Counted from the first letter of the stretch, positions 8,712 to 17,992 are shown. The stretch: DNA of 64,000 nt from an uncultured Prevotella sp. (GCA_945869265.1 CAMBOI010000008.1:19720-83719); one strand, 5' to 3'. Notes: generated by a model from the sequence alone, not told the origin. Numbers and translations are program-made.

Positions 8712-10203
8712 GTTTCTTCTCCAGTTTTAGTCGCCGGCGTTCTTCCTGTTCGGCAATCAGTTTTGCCTCCCATTCATTCCACTCGTTTTCTATATGCGGT
8801 AGCAGATATACAGTGGCGAGTCCTCCATAGTAGATGAGGACATTGGGGAACTGTAGCAATATCTGGTTGGCATATCCACCGAGATGCATGCCGATGAAGG
8901 CTGCCGTGTAAGCTATTCCCAGTCCTCGTATCGAGGGATTTTTTAGTCGGAAGAACACTATCCAACAAGCGCCCAGGAACATTACAGCATTAATGATACA
9001 GAATACCGTTAAGCCCACGACACCAGTTCTTACCCAAATATAAACATACTCAGAGTCGGGTGGCACCTGTGTTATAAGTTTAAACTTATTGAACGGTGGC
9101 ACGTCGCCATTCTCCAGTCCGATACCCACTCCCCATGGCGCATCCACCATGTATTTTCTCAATGTGGCTTTGTTTTGTTCACGCACTCCCAATGATGCGT
9201 CTTCCTTGTCGAAGGCAGTACGCATACGTCGTATGTTTTGGTTGCTGTCGCCAATATTTGTAAAGATGAGGATGTACAAGAACACAAGGAATACGGCACT
9301 GACAGAGAGTATCAGTTTCTTGTTTTTGCACAGTACAATAAATACCATTATGGTGGCTATGAAACAGAACATGGCAGTACGTGTTCCCGAGCCGAAGAAA
9401 GCCCATATACCTATGCATCCCACGATAGCAAAGAAAATCCTAATTCTTGTCACCTTCATCGTGGCGGCAATTATCAGAAATGCAGCAGATGCCACAGCTG
9501 TGTGAATACCGAAGTTGGCGGCATCAGTGAAGCAAGAGAAAAATCGGATTTTACCTCCCATGATATGTGCTGGCGAACTCCAGAGGAATCTCGATTCAGC
9601 TTCGGTCAATCCAATATTCTTTTGTTTCCACAGCCAAATGGCGGCAAATACTATGAACACTGCCCAAATGAAGAGTAATGTCATGATTTTCTTCGGAGTG
9701 TCGATGAAAAGTGTGGTGACGACAAAGGCGTAGAGAATCTGCATTGACATCAGACGCGCACCAGTGTACCATCGATATACATCAATACCCAATCCGCATT
9801 GGTCGTTGAATATCTCAATACAGCAGAACATGACCCACACGATAGCACACAGGAACATCACATTGATCAAGCGTGAGAGATGAAATCTCCAGTGGTCAAC
9901 AAGCACCATTCCGATGAGCATCAATTCGAAGAGTTCGTTAATCAATGACACTGGTACTGGAAGATGGAAATGACGCTCGATGAACATCACGACAGTGTTG
10001 ACAATGAACAATGTATAGAACATCGCCATCTTCCTACTGAACAGGAAATATCCGACGAGAGCGATGGCAGGTATGCACATCACCGCCACGAACGCGCTAT
10101 ATCCACTACTCAGGAAATTGAGTATGGCAATAGAGAAAAGGAGAAAGAGTAGGATAGCTCTTCCTCCGTTTCCCCTTGAATATACTGTTTTGTTATTATC
10201 CAT
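8695..10203 (-). CDS. O-antigen polymerase/ligase-like membrane protein (Wzy_C type)
   Basis: A 502-residue integral membrane protein with about eleven hydrophobic helices and one large outer loop (around residues 330-380, containing NIRRMRTAFDKEDASLGVREQNKATLRK and PWGVGIG). This is the usual arrangement of Wzy polymerases and O-antigen ligases. Between export proteins and glycosyltransferases, the likelier role is polymerisation of lipid-linked repeat units at the periplasmic face. The C-terminus is a charged cytoplasmic tail (rich in E, R and K). The start codon shares a base with the stop of the Wzz-like gene. Confidence 0.82.
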   Translation of the reverse strand: MDNNKTVYSRGNGGRAILLFLLFSIAILNFLSSGYSAFVAVMCIPAIALVGYFLFSRKMAMFYTLFIVNTVVMFIERHFHLPVPVSLINELFELMLIGMVLVDHWRFHLSRLINVMFLCAIVWVMFCCIEIFNDQCGLGIDVYRWYTGARLMSMQILYAFVVTTLFIDTPKKIMTLLFIWAVFIVFAAIWLWKQKNIGLTEAESRFLWSSPAHIMGGKIRFFSCFTDAANFGIHTAVASAAFLIIAATMKVTRIRIFFAIVGCIGIWAFFGSGTRTAMFCFIATIMVFIVLCKNKKLILSVSAVFLVFLYILIFTNIGDSNQNIRRMRTAFDKEDASLGVREQNKATLRKYMVDAPWGVGIGLENGDVPPFNKFKLITQVPPDSEYVYIWVRTGVVGLTVFCIINAVMFLGACWIVFFRLKNPSIRGLGIAYTAAFIGMHLGGYANQILLQFPNVLIYYGGLATVYLLPHIENEWNEWEAKLIAEQEERRRLKLEKKRASRV

Positions 10204-12383
10204 TATAATTTTGCATGGCTATTTTCTGTAGCGGTGAGACCCATCTGCGACAGGCGATATACGAAGTTGTTGAACTTTGTATATGGCGGCAGTTGGCCTA
10301 CAAATTCCTCAACGGCATAGCGTTGTGACTCCGTGAGATACATGAAGAGGCTGTCCTTATTCTCAAGTTGCGACTGAAGTTCCTTCAGTGCTTTCTGGTC
10401 AACATCCTTCCATGTCCTGTTGGCTCGTGTGACGAGAAGGTTAACCGTTCCTAAGTTCAGCAATGCCGACGGTATGGAGTGCTCGTTGAGATTGGGATAC
10501 TCGATGATAGCAATCTCGTCGGGCAGCAGATCAGGGCATAAGTCTTTAATGCTCTTGCTCATGATATATCTGCTGTCGTCAGCCAGGAAGTCCTCATCGT
10601 ATGTGAGTTTTCTCACTTGCAGTCCCAATGTGATCCAATAATTCTCCAATTCCTGTGCCAAATAGCTCTTGCCGTTGCCTCCGTCTGTAGAGATGAGGTT
10701 AAGCACATTCTGCTGTCCTGTCTTGAAGTGGGGCAGCAGAGCTTTGCTGAGCTGGCGTAACGACATGTCGGCTATAGTCTTGTTGAATCGACGATATCTG
10801 AGGTTGCTTTCCTTTGGGAAACATCCGATGACAGGAATCTTTGTAATTCTCTCCGAACGCATACGGTCGCGCAGTGTGCGGTCGAGCAGTTCGATGAGGA
10901 GGAAGTAAATAGCTGTCATAAGGAATGTCAGTACGTAAGCACCCAACAAAATCATAAGACGGTTGGTGGGCAATGCGTTGAGCGGGAACATTGGCGGGTT
11001 GAGCACTCGCAATGTAGCCGTTGTCATCTGCAAGTTGCGCTGACGCAGACGTGCTGCGTTGAGAGCCTTAAGCATTTCCATGTAGTTGCCCTCCACGAAA
11101 CCGATGTGGCGGTCTTTTCTGTCGAGTGTTGCACCGATAGGCGAGAAGTAGAGGAACTGTCGGTCGATGCTTTGACGCATGATGTCCTGGGCGGTCATCT
11201 TGGCTTTTGTCTTTTCCAATAAGAGTACTTGTTCAACCCAGTTGTCGAGCAATGTGTTAGCCTTTACGCCATTCTCGGTGGAGAAACTACCTGCTTCGAT
11301 ATCCTTGGTCAGATCCCTTACACTTTCTGCAGTATTTCTCAAATCCTTCTGAGCCTGAGCGAGTTCGTTTTGCGATTCGGCGTTGTTACCACCGCCTTCG
11401 CTCGACATAAGCTGCAGATTGGATATTCTTGACTGTATTCTTGAGATGTCGCGAACCTTGTCGGTGAATTGCTTGTTGGCACGGATTATCTTAGCACGCT
11501 CTCCCAACTGTCTTTCAAGCCAGTCCATGAGAGCCTTTGTTGTGGTATAGTCCATCAGCAATGTGTTGTCCGACACCTGCTGGTTAGCCTCAAGGCCAGC
11601 CAACTGCTTAGTCTGCTCACCGTAGTTGATGATTCGTTTTTCAATATTATAATTGATGAGTTCATCCTCAGCGCTGCAAAGCATCTTGTAAAGACGTGCC
11701 ACTTCTTTCTCGAAGAACTTGATGACGTTGTTGGTTTCTCCGAAACGGAGTTGTTGGTATTGGCGTGCGAACACGTCGTTCAAGATGTCAAGTGTGTTAT
11801 AGGCAATACCAGCATCGTTGGCGCTATATCCGATATTGATAATATCACTCTTTGTGAATTGGGTGACCTTTAGTTTTGACGAGATGTTATTCAGTCCGAA
11901 ATATGGATGATAATTAGTCAATCCAAAGATGAAATTATCCTGGGTCGGTTTCTCGTAGGCACGCAAGTTGGAGTAAGTGGCAGCCTCACTATTTCTGTTG
12001 ATAAGTCCCTTAACCTCAGCCGGTACCGAGGCGTTGAGCTGCTTGAAGTGCTCAGCCGAGATATAGTTGTTGTCCTTATTCTCATTACCATACATCATAC
12101 AACGTGCGAAGAGTCGGAGCGACACTTCGTGCAGAGTGTTGTCGGTGGTGATGATAAGCATAAGGTTGTTGATATTTGTCTGAGAGTTACCTCCAGCGAT
12201 ACCCGATCCGCCCTCTATGTTATAACCGGTGATCATACCGGTATAAATAGTGGTGTTAGTGTCATACTGGCGTTCCATGTCCCTTGTCAAGAACCATGCA
12301 ATAACCAAAGCAATCAAAGGAAGGATTGCGAGATACCACCTAATGCGGTATAAAAATCTTACTATATATCTGAAAATGTCCAT
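10203..12383 (-). CDS. Wzz/Wzc-like polysaccharide co-polymerase with degenerate kinase domain
   Basis: A 726-residue inner-membrane protein. A membrane helix near residues 15-31 leads into a large periplasmic region rich in coiled coil. A second helix (RLMILLGAYVLTFLMTAIYFLL, about residues 475-497) returns to a cytoplasmic ATPase-like domain with a P-loop (DGGNGKSYLAQ, near residue 564). The order is that of Wzc tyrosine kinases that set chain length and gate export. However, the second Walker motif expected as a run of hydrophobics plus DxD is replaced by KLTYDEDFLADDSRY, and there is no C-terminal tyrosine cluster. I infer a kinase-like domain that may bind nucleotide without autophosphorylation cycling. 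It is co-transcribed with the TolC-like and Wzy-like genes. Confidence 0.83.
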   Translation of the reverse strand: MDIFRYIVRFLYRIRWYLAILPLIALVIAWFLTRDMERQYDTNTTIYTGMITGYNIEGGSGIAGGNSQTNINNLMLIITTDNTLHEVSLRLFARCMMYGNENKDNNYISAEHFKQLNASVPAEVKGLINRNSEAATYSNLRAYEKPTQDNFIFGLTNYHPYFGLNNISSKLKVTQFTKSDIINIGYSANDAGIAYNTLDILNDVFARQYQQLRFGETNNVIKFFEKEVARLYKMLCSAEDELINYNIEKRIINYGEQTKQLAGLEANQQVSDNTLLMDYTTTKALMDWLERQLGERAKIIRANKQFTDKVRDISRIQSRISNLQLMSSEGGGNNAESQNELAQAQKDLRNTAESVRDLTKDIEAGSFSTENGVKANTLLDNWVEQVLLLEKTKAKMTAQDIMRQSIDRQFLYFSPIGATLDRKDRHIGFVEGNYMEMLKALNAARLRQRNLQMTTATLRVLNPPMFPLNALPTNRLMILLGAYVLTFLMTAIYFLLIELLDRTLRDRMRSERITKIPVIGCFPKESNLRYRRFNKTIADMSLRQLSKALLPHFKTGQQNVLNLISTDGGNGKSYLAQELENYWITLGLQVRKLTYDEDFLADDSRYIMSKSIKDLCPDLLPDEIAIIEYPNLNEHSIPSALLNLGTVNLLVTRANRTWKDVDQKALKELQSQLENKDSLFMYLTESQRYAVEEFVGQLPPYTKFNNFVYRLSQMGLTATENSHAKL

Positions 12384-12404
12384 AGTCGTAAATTTTTATT
12401 GTTA

Positions 12405-13370
12405 TTATTTCTTTTGTTTAGCTGCTTTTTTAGCTTCCTTTTCAGCCTTTTCCTGGGCTTTCTTGTCAGCTTTTTCCAATTCTTGATATCTCTTTTCCTC
12501 CTCCTCAGCTTCTTTCTTTATCTGCTTTTGGATGGCTTTGTTCTCTTTGGCGATTTGCTTGTCCGACTTGACAATTGTATCGTCGAGAGTGACATCAGTT
12601 GTTGTATTAGTGATGATAGGAGTATGTGTAAGGATTTCCAATGTCACGATGTCAGTTGTAATACTTGTCTGCAATTGCTGGTAGGCATTCACGGCACCGT
12701 TCTCCCTTGCCTTGGTGAGTGCAAAGTCGGCAATGCTCATTTCGCCGTTGTGGAATTGCTCCTGTGTCAACTGGCCGGCACCCTGATAGATGGCGGCGTT
12801 TTCGCTTGCCGTTTTCAGAGCGACGAGATCATTGGTGATTTTTACGTATAGCGTCACAATTTGCAGCTTAAGTTGGTCGTAGGCTATATCCTTTTTGATT
12901 CTGGCATCGTCAACTTCCAACTTCTTTCTTTTTACTGCAGCCTTAAGGTCAAGAATGTCCTCAAGGGGCACAGACAAGTTCACTCCCACATTCCAATAGC
13001 TCTGCTCGCTACCCTGGAACTGGTAGATCATATTGCTGCTAAGGTTGGATGAGTTGTTTCCCCACATGTCAGTCTTGCCATATCCATAGCTGGCATGTCC
13101 TCTGACATAGGAGAAGATGTGTCTTTTCTGCTTTGACACTTCCGCCTGTGCTATTTCCTGTGCCTTGGCAAGGCTTAGGATTTGAGGGTTTGACTTTGCG
13201 TTCTCAAGAAGCACACCCAATGGTGGAAGATGGAATCTAGAAAAGTCAATGGTACTGCCCTCGCTGGCGTCAAAGAAGCCAGCCGAGATACCGCTGTCGT
13301 TGTATTGTGCATTTGCCATCTGCACCGACATGGTTAATGCTGCAAATAATGCTATACGCTTAATACTCAT
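12405..13370 (-). CDS. TolC-like outer-membrane efflux protein, short form with charged tail
   Basis: A 321-residue secreted protein with a signal peptide ending MANAQ. Residues 50-240 look like one OEP/TolC repeat: a start helix (PPLGVLLENAKSNPQI), a first strand pair (SYVRGHASYGYG and YWNVGVNLSVPLEDILDL) and long helices. A full TolC has two such repeats and 420-480 residues, so this is about half. The last 60 residues are a Lys/Glu/Ala-rich helix. The gene lies between the initiating transferase and the Wzz-like gene, so a role in polymer export across the outer membrane is inferred from position. The ordinary partner Wza (SLBB export protein) is not in the operon. Confidence 0.8.
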   Translation of the reverse strand: MSIKRIALFAALTMSVQMANAQYNDSGISAGFFDASEGSTIDFSRFHLPPLGVLLENAKSNPQILSLAKAQEIAQAEVSKQKRHIFSYVRGHASYGYGKTDMWGNNSSNLSSNMIYQFQGSEQSYWNVGVNLSVPLEDILDLKAAVKRKKLEVDDARIKKDIAYDQLKLQIVTLYVKITNDLVALKTASENAAIYQGAGQLTQEQFHNGEMSIADFALTKARENGAVNAYQQLQTSITTDIVTLEILTHTPIITNTTTDVTLDDTIVKSDKQIAKENKAIQKQIKKEAEEEEKRYQELEKADKKAQEKAEKEAKKAAKQKK

Positions 13371-13412
13371 TTTGTTTTTATTTTTGTGGTTATTTTTTAC
13401 AATTATGGGTTT

Positions 13413-14612
13413 TTATACATCGTCCTTTTGAATAAAGGCGGTAAGAGTCTTAAAGATTATCTTCATGTCGAGAATGAAGTTGTAGGTCTGACCGTAGGTG
13501 ATATCGAGTTGTTTACGCTCGTCAGCCGATAGTTTTCCGCTGTCGCCACGTTTCTCCACCTGCCACAGTCCTGTGAGTCCGGCTGGTGCCATAAATCTGT
13601 CAATACTGTCGTCGCTTGTGAGCTTTTCCGCCTCGTAGAGTGGGAGTGGGCGGTTGCCCACCACCGACATATCGCCTTTGAGAATGTTCACCAACTGTGG
13701 CAGTTCGTCTATGCTGTACTTGCGGATGAAATGTCCGACTTTGGTTATTCTCGGGTCGTTCTCGATTTTTACGAATGCGTTGTTGATGTCCTCATTCTTT
13801 TGTTTGTTGAAACTTGTTTCAGACACAACGAAATCATCTCCCACGAGCATCACCTCATCGTCGCTGATGAGCATTTCGGCTGCCAATTCGTCGCCGACAG
13901 GGGTGTTGTCGTCAATGGCTGTGTCAAAATGTCCCACGGGCATTGGGTTTTCCTCCACCTTGTCACTGTATTGGTTTTGAGTTTTGCTCAGTTCTTTCAG
14001 CCTTTTGTCGGCATCCATGTACATGCTTCTGAATTTCAAGAAGTCAAACACGGTGTAGTTAGTTCCGACACGTTTTGATTTGAACATAATTGGTCCATCG
14101 CTTTCAAGCTTGATAGCAATGGCGGTTATTATGAACACCGGCGATAGGATAATCAGCGCTACCAGCGAGAACACAATGTCGAACGTCCTTTTCCAAATAG
14201 GTATTTTGAAATGAAGGATGTTTTTGCCCGACGCCTTGTCGTCGAAAAGGATATTCTCCCTGCTGGTGATAAACTGAATTTTCTTGTTAATCTCGGTGAC
14301 AGACGATTCACTGTTCAATGTGTCGTTGATGCCGCACTTCTGATAGGTGAGCCTTTCCTCGTCACTGAGTGTGTCAGTCAGCAAGATGATATACAATCCA
14401 GGGCATTTCTTTTTGAGGTATGTAATAGAGGTGATGTCTTCACTTTTCACTCCTCTTTCGAAAAAGACGATGAAGTGTTCGTTCCTAACCCTTGGCACAC
14501 ATAGTTTGGCAGCATCTTTGTAGGTGCTGGTCATCCTCACAATCTGTCCTGGGACATATTTGAGTTTGTCTCTTGTGTTGGGGTTCTTCCCTAAATATAC
14601 GATACCAATCAT
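13413..14612 (-). CDS. Initiating sugar-phosphate transferase fused to a pseudo-receiver domain
   Basis: A 399-residue protein. Residues about 140-399 are a bacterial sugar transferase (phosphoglycosyl transferase): a membrane hairpin (FDIVFSLVALIILSPVFII), LKFRSM, then DPRITKVGHFIRKYSIDELPQLVNILKGDMSVVGNRP and PGLTGLWQV. It attaches the first sugar phosphate to undecaprenyl phosphate and so starts the polymer. The first 125 or so residues resemble a response-regulator receiver without its phospho-acceptor acids (FIVFFERG where the aspartate should be). An insertion of about 75 acidic residues splits the catalytic domain between LKFRSM and DPRITK. A stand-alone receiver gene lies 30 bases upstream. 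Confidence 0.87.
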   Translation of the reverse strand: MIGIVYLGKNPNTRDKLKYVPGQIVRMTSTYKDAAKLCVPRVRNEHFIVFFERGVKSEDITSITYLKKKCPGLYIILLTDTLSDEERLTYQKCGINDTLNSESSVTEINKKIQFITSRENILFDDKASGKNILHFKIPIWKRTFDIVFSLVALIILSPVFIITAIAIKLESDGPIMFKSKRVGTNYTVFDFLKFRSMYMDADKRLKELSKTQNQYSDKVEENPMPVGHFDTAIDDNTPVGDELAAEMLISDDEVMLVGDDFVVSETSFNKQKNEDINNAFVKIENDPRITKVGHFIRKYSIDELPQLVNILKGDMSVVGNRPLPLYEAEKLTSDDSIDRFMAPAGLTGLWQVEKRGDSGKLSADERKQLDITYGQTYNFILDMKIIFKTLTAFIQKDDV

Positions 14613-14642
14613 ATATATAATAATGTATTAGGGGAGACTATA

Positions 14643-15008
14643 TCAAGGCAGTATTTTCTTGACCCTGATTTTCAGCTCCATTGGATTGAAAGGCTTCACG
14701 ATGTAATCTACTGCACCAATCTCAAGCAGACGTATGCGCTCGTTGGTGCTGTCCTCGCTGCTGAGCATGATGACAGGAATATGGCGGAAAAGCTCGTTCT
14801 GCTTTATCCATTCAAGAAAATCATCGCCGCGCATGCCGGGCATTCTGATGTCGGATATGATCAGGTCAGGCGTGTTGCCTGCTTGAAGCCATTTTACAGC
14901 CTGCAAACCATCAGGCAACCACTGCACGTCATAGTCACTCATAAGGTATATCGACAGCACTTTGGCTATCGTTTCCTTGTCGTCCAAGATTAATATTTTC
15001 TTCTTCAT
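14643..15008 (-). CDS. Single-domain response regulator (CheY-like receiver)
   Basis: A 121-residue protein that is only a receiver domain. The acidic pair is D9-D10, the phospho-acceptor is D53 in LIISDIRMPG, the switch serine is at 83-84 (VIMLSSEDS), and the conserved lysine is K105 in VKPF. No DNA-binding output domain follows, so it must signal through protein contact. It is the first gene of the exopolysaccharide operon. No histidine kinase lies next to it, and the partner may be the receiver-like domain of the next gene or a distant kinase. Confidence 0.92.
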   Translation of the reverse strand: MKKKILILDDKETIAKVLSIYLMSDYDVQWLPDGLQAVKWLQAGNTPDLIISDIRMPGMRGDDFLEWIKQNELFRHIPVIMLSSEDSTNERIRLLEIGAVDYIVKPFNPMELKIRVKKILP

Positions 15009-15035
15009 AATTATTGTGGTAATATATTACACGTG

Positions 15036-15043
15036 CAAAGGTA
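15036..15043 (-). promoter_or_regulatory. -7 promoter element for the exopolysaccharide operon
   Basis: The minus strand reads TACCTTTG, matching TAnnTTTG, 28 bases before the receiver gene start. No good -33 element is visible. The spacer to xylB (15009-15193) is very A/T-rich, with long A and T runs. Confidence 0.55.
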
Positions 15044-15193
15044 TGAAAAAAAAATGAAACGTGGATGTTTTTTTTGCATTTTTTTCAATAAAAGGGCAAA
15101 AAAATTTTTTTTTTGTCTATTTTGAGGGAAAAATGGTACTCAAACGTATTATTATTAGTAAAAAAGATAATCGATTATTTAATTTATACGAAT

Positions 15194-16687
15194 ATGGCAA
15201 GAAGGTTATTATTAGGATTTGACGTGGGAAGCAGTTCGGTGAAGGCTTCTCTCGTTGACGCAGACACTGGTAAGTGTGCTGCTACTGCATTTTATCCCGA
15301 ACAGGAAGCTCCAATTCTCGCGGTAAAAGCCGGTTGGGCTGAGCAAGATCCACAGATGTGGTGGGAGAATGCCAAGCTTAGTCTCAAGAAGATTATGTGC
15401 GAGGCAAATGCCAAGGCTGATGAGATTGCTGCCATTGGTATTTCTTATCAGATGCACGGTCTTGTGTGTGTTGACAAGGATTTGAAGGCGCTTCGTCCGT
15501 CAATCATCTGGTGTGATTCGCGTGCCGTGCCGTATGGCGAGAAAGCATTCAGTGATTTGGGTTCTGACAAATGTCTTCAGCATCTTCTCAACTCTCCTGG
15601 CAATTTCACTGCCGCCAAGTTGGCGTGGGTCAAGGAGAATGAACCGGAATTGTTTGGCAAGATCTATAAGGTTATGTTGCCGGGAGACTACATCGCCATG
15701 CGTCTCAGTGGAGTGGCCAACACCACAGTGAGCGGATTGAGCGAGGGAATGTTCTGGGATTTCAAGGAGAACAAGGTGGCAGATTTCCTGCTCGACTATT
15801 ATGGATTCGACAATTCGGTGCTGTCGGATATTGTTCCGACGTTCAGTGTGCAGAGCACAGTGTCGGCCGAGGCTGCCGCCGAAACTGGTTTGAAGGCAGG
15901 AACTCCGATTACCTACCGCGCCGGCGACCAGCCCAACAATGCCTTGAGTCTCAATGTGTTCAATCCGGGCGAGATTGCCTCTACCGGTGGCACGTCGGGC
16001 GTGGTATATGGTGTGCTTGGCGAAGTGAACTACGATCCTAAGAGCCGTGTGAACACCTTTGCCCATGTTAATCATGGCGACGAGCAGACACGTCTTGGCG
16101 TACTGCTGTGCATCAACGGCTGTGGTATTCTCAATGCTTGGACACGCCGCAACATTGCTCCCGAGGGCATTGGATATGCCGAAATGAACAAGTTGGCAGC
16201 CGGAGTGCCAATCGGCAGCGACGGAGTGAGTGTCATCCCATTCGGCAACGGTGCTGAGCGTGTGCTCGAGAACAAGGAAATCAACTGCACGATCAGCGGT
16301 GTCAACTTCAACAAGCACAACAAGGCGCATCTTGTCAGGGCAGCTCAGGAAGGCATCGTCTTCAGCTTCTGCTATGGTATGGAAGTGATGCAGCAGATGG
16401 GTATGAGTATCAATAAGATACATGCTGGCAAGGCTAACCTGTTCCTGAGCGACATCTTCCGCGACACACTTGCAGGAGTGAGTGGAGCGACAATCGAACT
16501 CTACGACACCGACGGCAGTGTTGGCGCAGCCAAGGGAGCCGGTATTGGAGCCGGAATCTACAAGGACAACAACGAGGCTTTTGCCACACTCGACAAGTTG
16601 GCGGTCATTGAGCCTGATGCCAGCAGGCGCTCTGAATATCTCGACGCTTATGCTAATTGGAAGAGTGTACTCAATAAGAATGTTTAA
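15194..16687 (+). CDS. xylB: Xylulokinase (FGGY carbohydrate kinase)
   Basis: Phosphorylates D-xylulose to xylulose-5-phosphate, feeding the pentose phosphate pathway. It is 497 residues, standard for the family. The start at 15194 (MARRLLLGFDVGSSS) puts the phosphate-1 motif at the N-terminus; an ATG-less extension upstream is rejected because it is AT-rich non-coding sequence. The motif YQMHGLV is typical of xylulokinases, and STGGTSG and the C-terminal SDGSVGAAKGAG-type nucleotide motif are present. The kinase stands alone, with no isomerase next to it, and ends at a strong terminator. Another pentose or polyol substrate is possible but less likely. Confidence 0.9.
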   Translation: MARRLLLGFDVGSSSVKASLVDADTGKCAATAFYPEQEAPILAVKAGWAEQDPQMWWENAKLSLKKIMCEANAKADEIAAIGISYQMHGLVCVDKDLKALRPSIIWCDSRAVPYGEKAFSDLGSDKCLQHLLNSPGNFTAAKLAWVKENEPELFGKIYKVMLPGDYIAMRLSGVANTTVSGLSEGMFWDFKENKVADFLLDYYGFDNSVLSDIVPTFSVQSTVSAEAAAETGLKAGTPITYRAGDQPNNALSLNVFNPGEIASTGGTSGVVYGVLGEVNYDPKSRVNTFAHVNHGDEQTRLGVLLCINGCGILNAWTRRNIAPEGIGYAEMNKLAAGVPIGSDGVSVIPFGNGAERVLENKEINCTISGVNFNKHNKAHLVRAAQEGIVFSFCYGMEVMQQMGMSINKIHAGKANLFLSDIFRDTLAGVSGATIELYDTDGSVGAAKGAGIGAGIYKDNNEAFATLDKLAVIEPDASRRSEYLDAYANWKSVLNKNV

Positions 16688-16713
16688 GTTGACGAGTTAA
16701 TAGCATTTTTCAT

Positions 16714-16749
16714 AAAAGGTCATCCTTCGCAATGAAGGATGACTTTTTT
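16714..16749 (+). terminator. Rho-independent terminator between xylB and fcl
   Basis: Stem GTCATCCTTC (16719-16728) pairs perfectly with GAAGGATGAC (16734-16743) around a five-base loop, and six Ts follow. An A-run on the left arm side allows some function on the minus strand for the convergent fcl operon. Confidence 0.93.
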
Positions 16750-16781
16750 ATTATTGGACTCTAGGGTCAAAAAAAAACTAT

Positions 16782-17990
16782 TTATTGCAGGCTTTGCTTA
16801 TACCATTCAAATAATTTTCTGACTCCCTCGTCAATCTCCACCTTGTGAGTCCATCCGAGCGAATGAAGTTTTGAGACATCAATCAACTTGCGCATAGTGC
16901 CGTCGGGCTTTGACGAGTCAAATTCCACTATGCCCTCGAATCCTACGGCCTTCACCACCAGTTCCGACAGCTGGCGAATAGTGAGTTCCTTGCCCGTTCC
17001 CACGTTGATGTGGCAGTTGCGTATTTCGCCGAGCGCGGGGATTGCTCCTCCTCGTCCCTCACTGTTGTTGCGGTCAACGGCACCGTCGGCCTTGGCTCCG
17101 TAGAACACGGATGAATATTTCTCGATACCGATGATGTCCTTGAAATCCACGTTGAGCAGCACGTGTACGCTTGCGTCGGCCATATCCTCGCTCCACAGGA
17201 ATTCGCGCAGCGGTTTGCCCGTTCCCCACAACACCACCTTGTTGTCGTAGATGCCGTAGAACTCCAGTGTCTTGAGTATTCGCTCGTGAGAGCTGCTGCC
17301 GTCCACATTGCCTTCGCCGACGATTGCCTTTAGTTTCTCGTTGGGATTCACCGGTCGCTTGTTCATGTCGTTCTCGATAGCTTTCCAGTTGCCGTCGTGA
17401 ATGAGTTTTGCGAGATAAATCTTGCGCATCATTGCCGGCATGACGTGCGAGTTTTCGAGATGGAAATTGTCGTTTGGCCCGTAGAGATTTGTTGGCATCA
17501 CTGCGATGTAGTTGGTGCCATACTGCAGGTTGTAGCTTTCGCACATCTTGAGTCCTGCGATTTTGGCGATGGCATATTCCTCGTTGGTGTATTCCAGTGG
17601 CGAGGTGAGCAGTGCGTCTTCCTTCATCGGTTGTGGTGCGTTCTTTGGATAGATGCAAGTCGAACCGAGGAAGAGCAGTTTTTTCACTCCGTGCGAATAT
17701 GCATTGCTGATGACATTGCACTGCATCTTCATGTTCTGCATGATGAAGTCGGCACGATATAGCGAGTTGGCCATGATGCCTCCCACGAATGCCGCTGCGA
17801 GCACCACTGCGTCGGGTTTCTCGGTGTCGAAGAAATCCTTCACCGCATTCTGGTCGGTGAGGTCGAGTTCGCTGTGGCTTCTTCCCACCAAGTTGTTATA
17901 TCCCCTTGCCTTGAGGTTGTTCCAAATGGCAGAACCCACGAGTCCGCGGTGTCCTGCCACATATATTTTGGATTGTTTGTCTAATATCAT
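16782..17990 (-). CDS. fcl: GDP-L-fucose synthase
   Basis: Epimerises and reduces GDP-4-keto-6-deoxy-mannose to GDP-L-fucose. It has the short-chain-dehydrogenase NAD(P) motif GHRGLVGSAIW at residue 13, the catalytic region LGSTCIYP and the YxxxK pair in EEYAIAKIAG. At 402 residues it is longer than the usual 310-330. The extra length sits in two inserts, around DGNWKAIENDMNKRPVNPNEK and VFYGAKADGAVDRNNSEGR, which I believe are common in Bacteroidetes homologues. It begins two bases after the gmd stop, so the two fucose enzymes are made together. Confidence 0.95.
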   Translation of the reverse strand: MILDKQSKIYVAGHRGLVGSAIWNNLKARGYNNLVGRSHSELDLTDQNAVKDFFDTEKPDAVVLAAAFVGGIMANSLYRADFIMQNMKMQCNVISNAYSHGVKKLLFLGSTCIYPKNAPQPMKEDALLTSPLEYTNEEYAIAKIAGLKMCESYNLQYGTNYIAVMPTNLYGPNDNFHLENSHVMPAMMRKIYLAKLIHDGNWKAIENDMNKRPVNPNEKLKAIVGEGNVDGSSSHERILKTLEFYGIYDNKVVLWGTGKPLREFLWSEDMADASVHVLLNVDFKDIIGIEKYSSVFYGAKADGAVDRNNSEGRGGAIPALGEIRNCHINVGTGKELTIRQLSELVVKAVGFEGIVEFDSSKPDGTMRKLIDVSKLHSLGWTHKVEIDEGVRKLFEWYKQSLQ

Positions 17991-17992
17991 TG

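Noticed and set aside
15500..16423. A 307-codon minus-strand frame inside xylB
   Set aside because: Shadow of the xylulokinase gene; no start context and no recognisable motifs.
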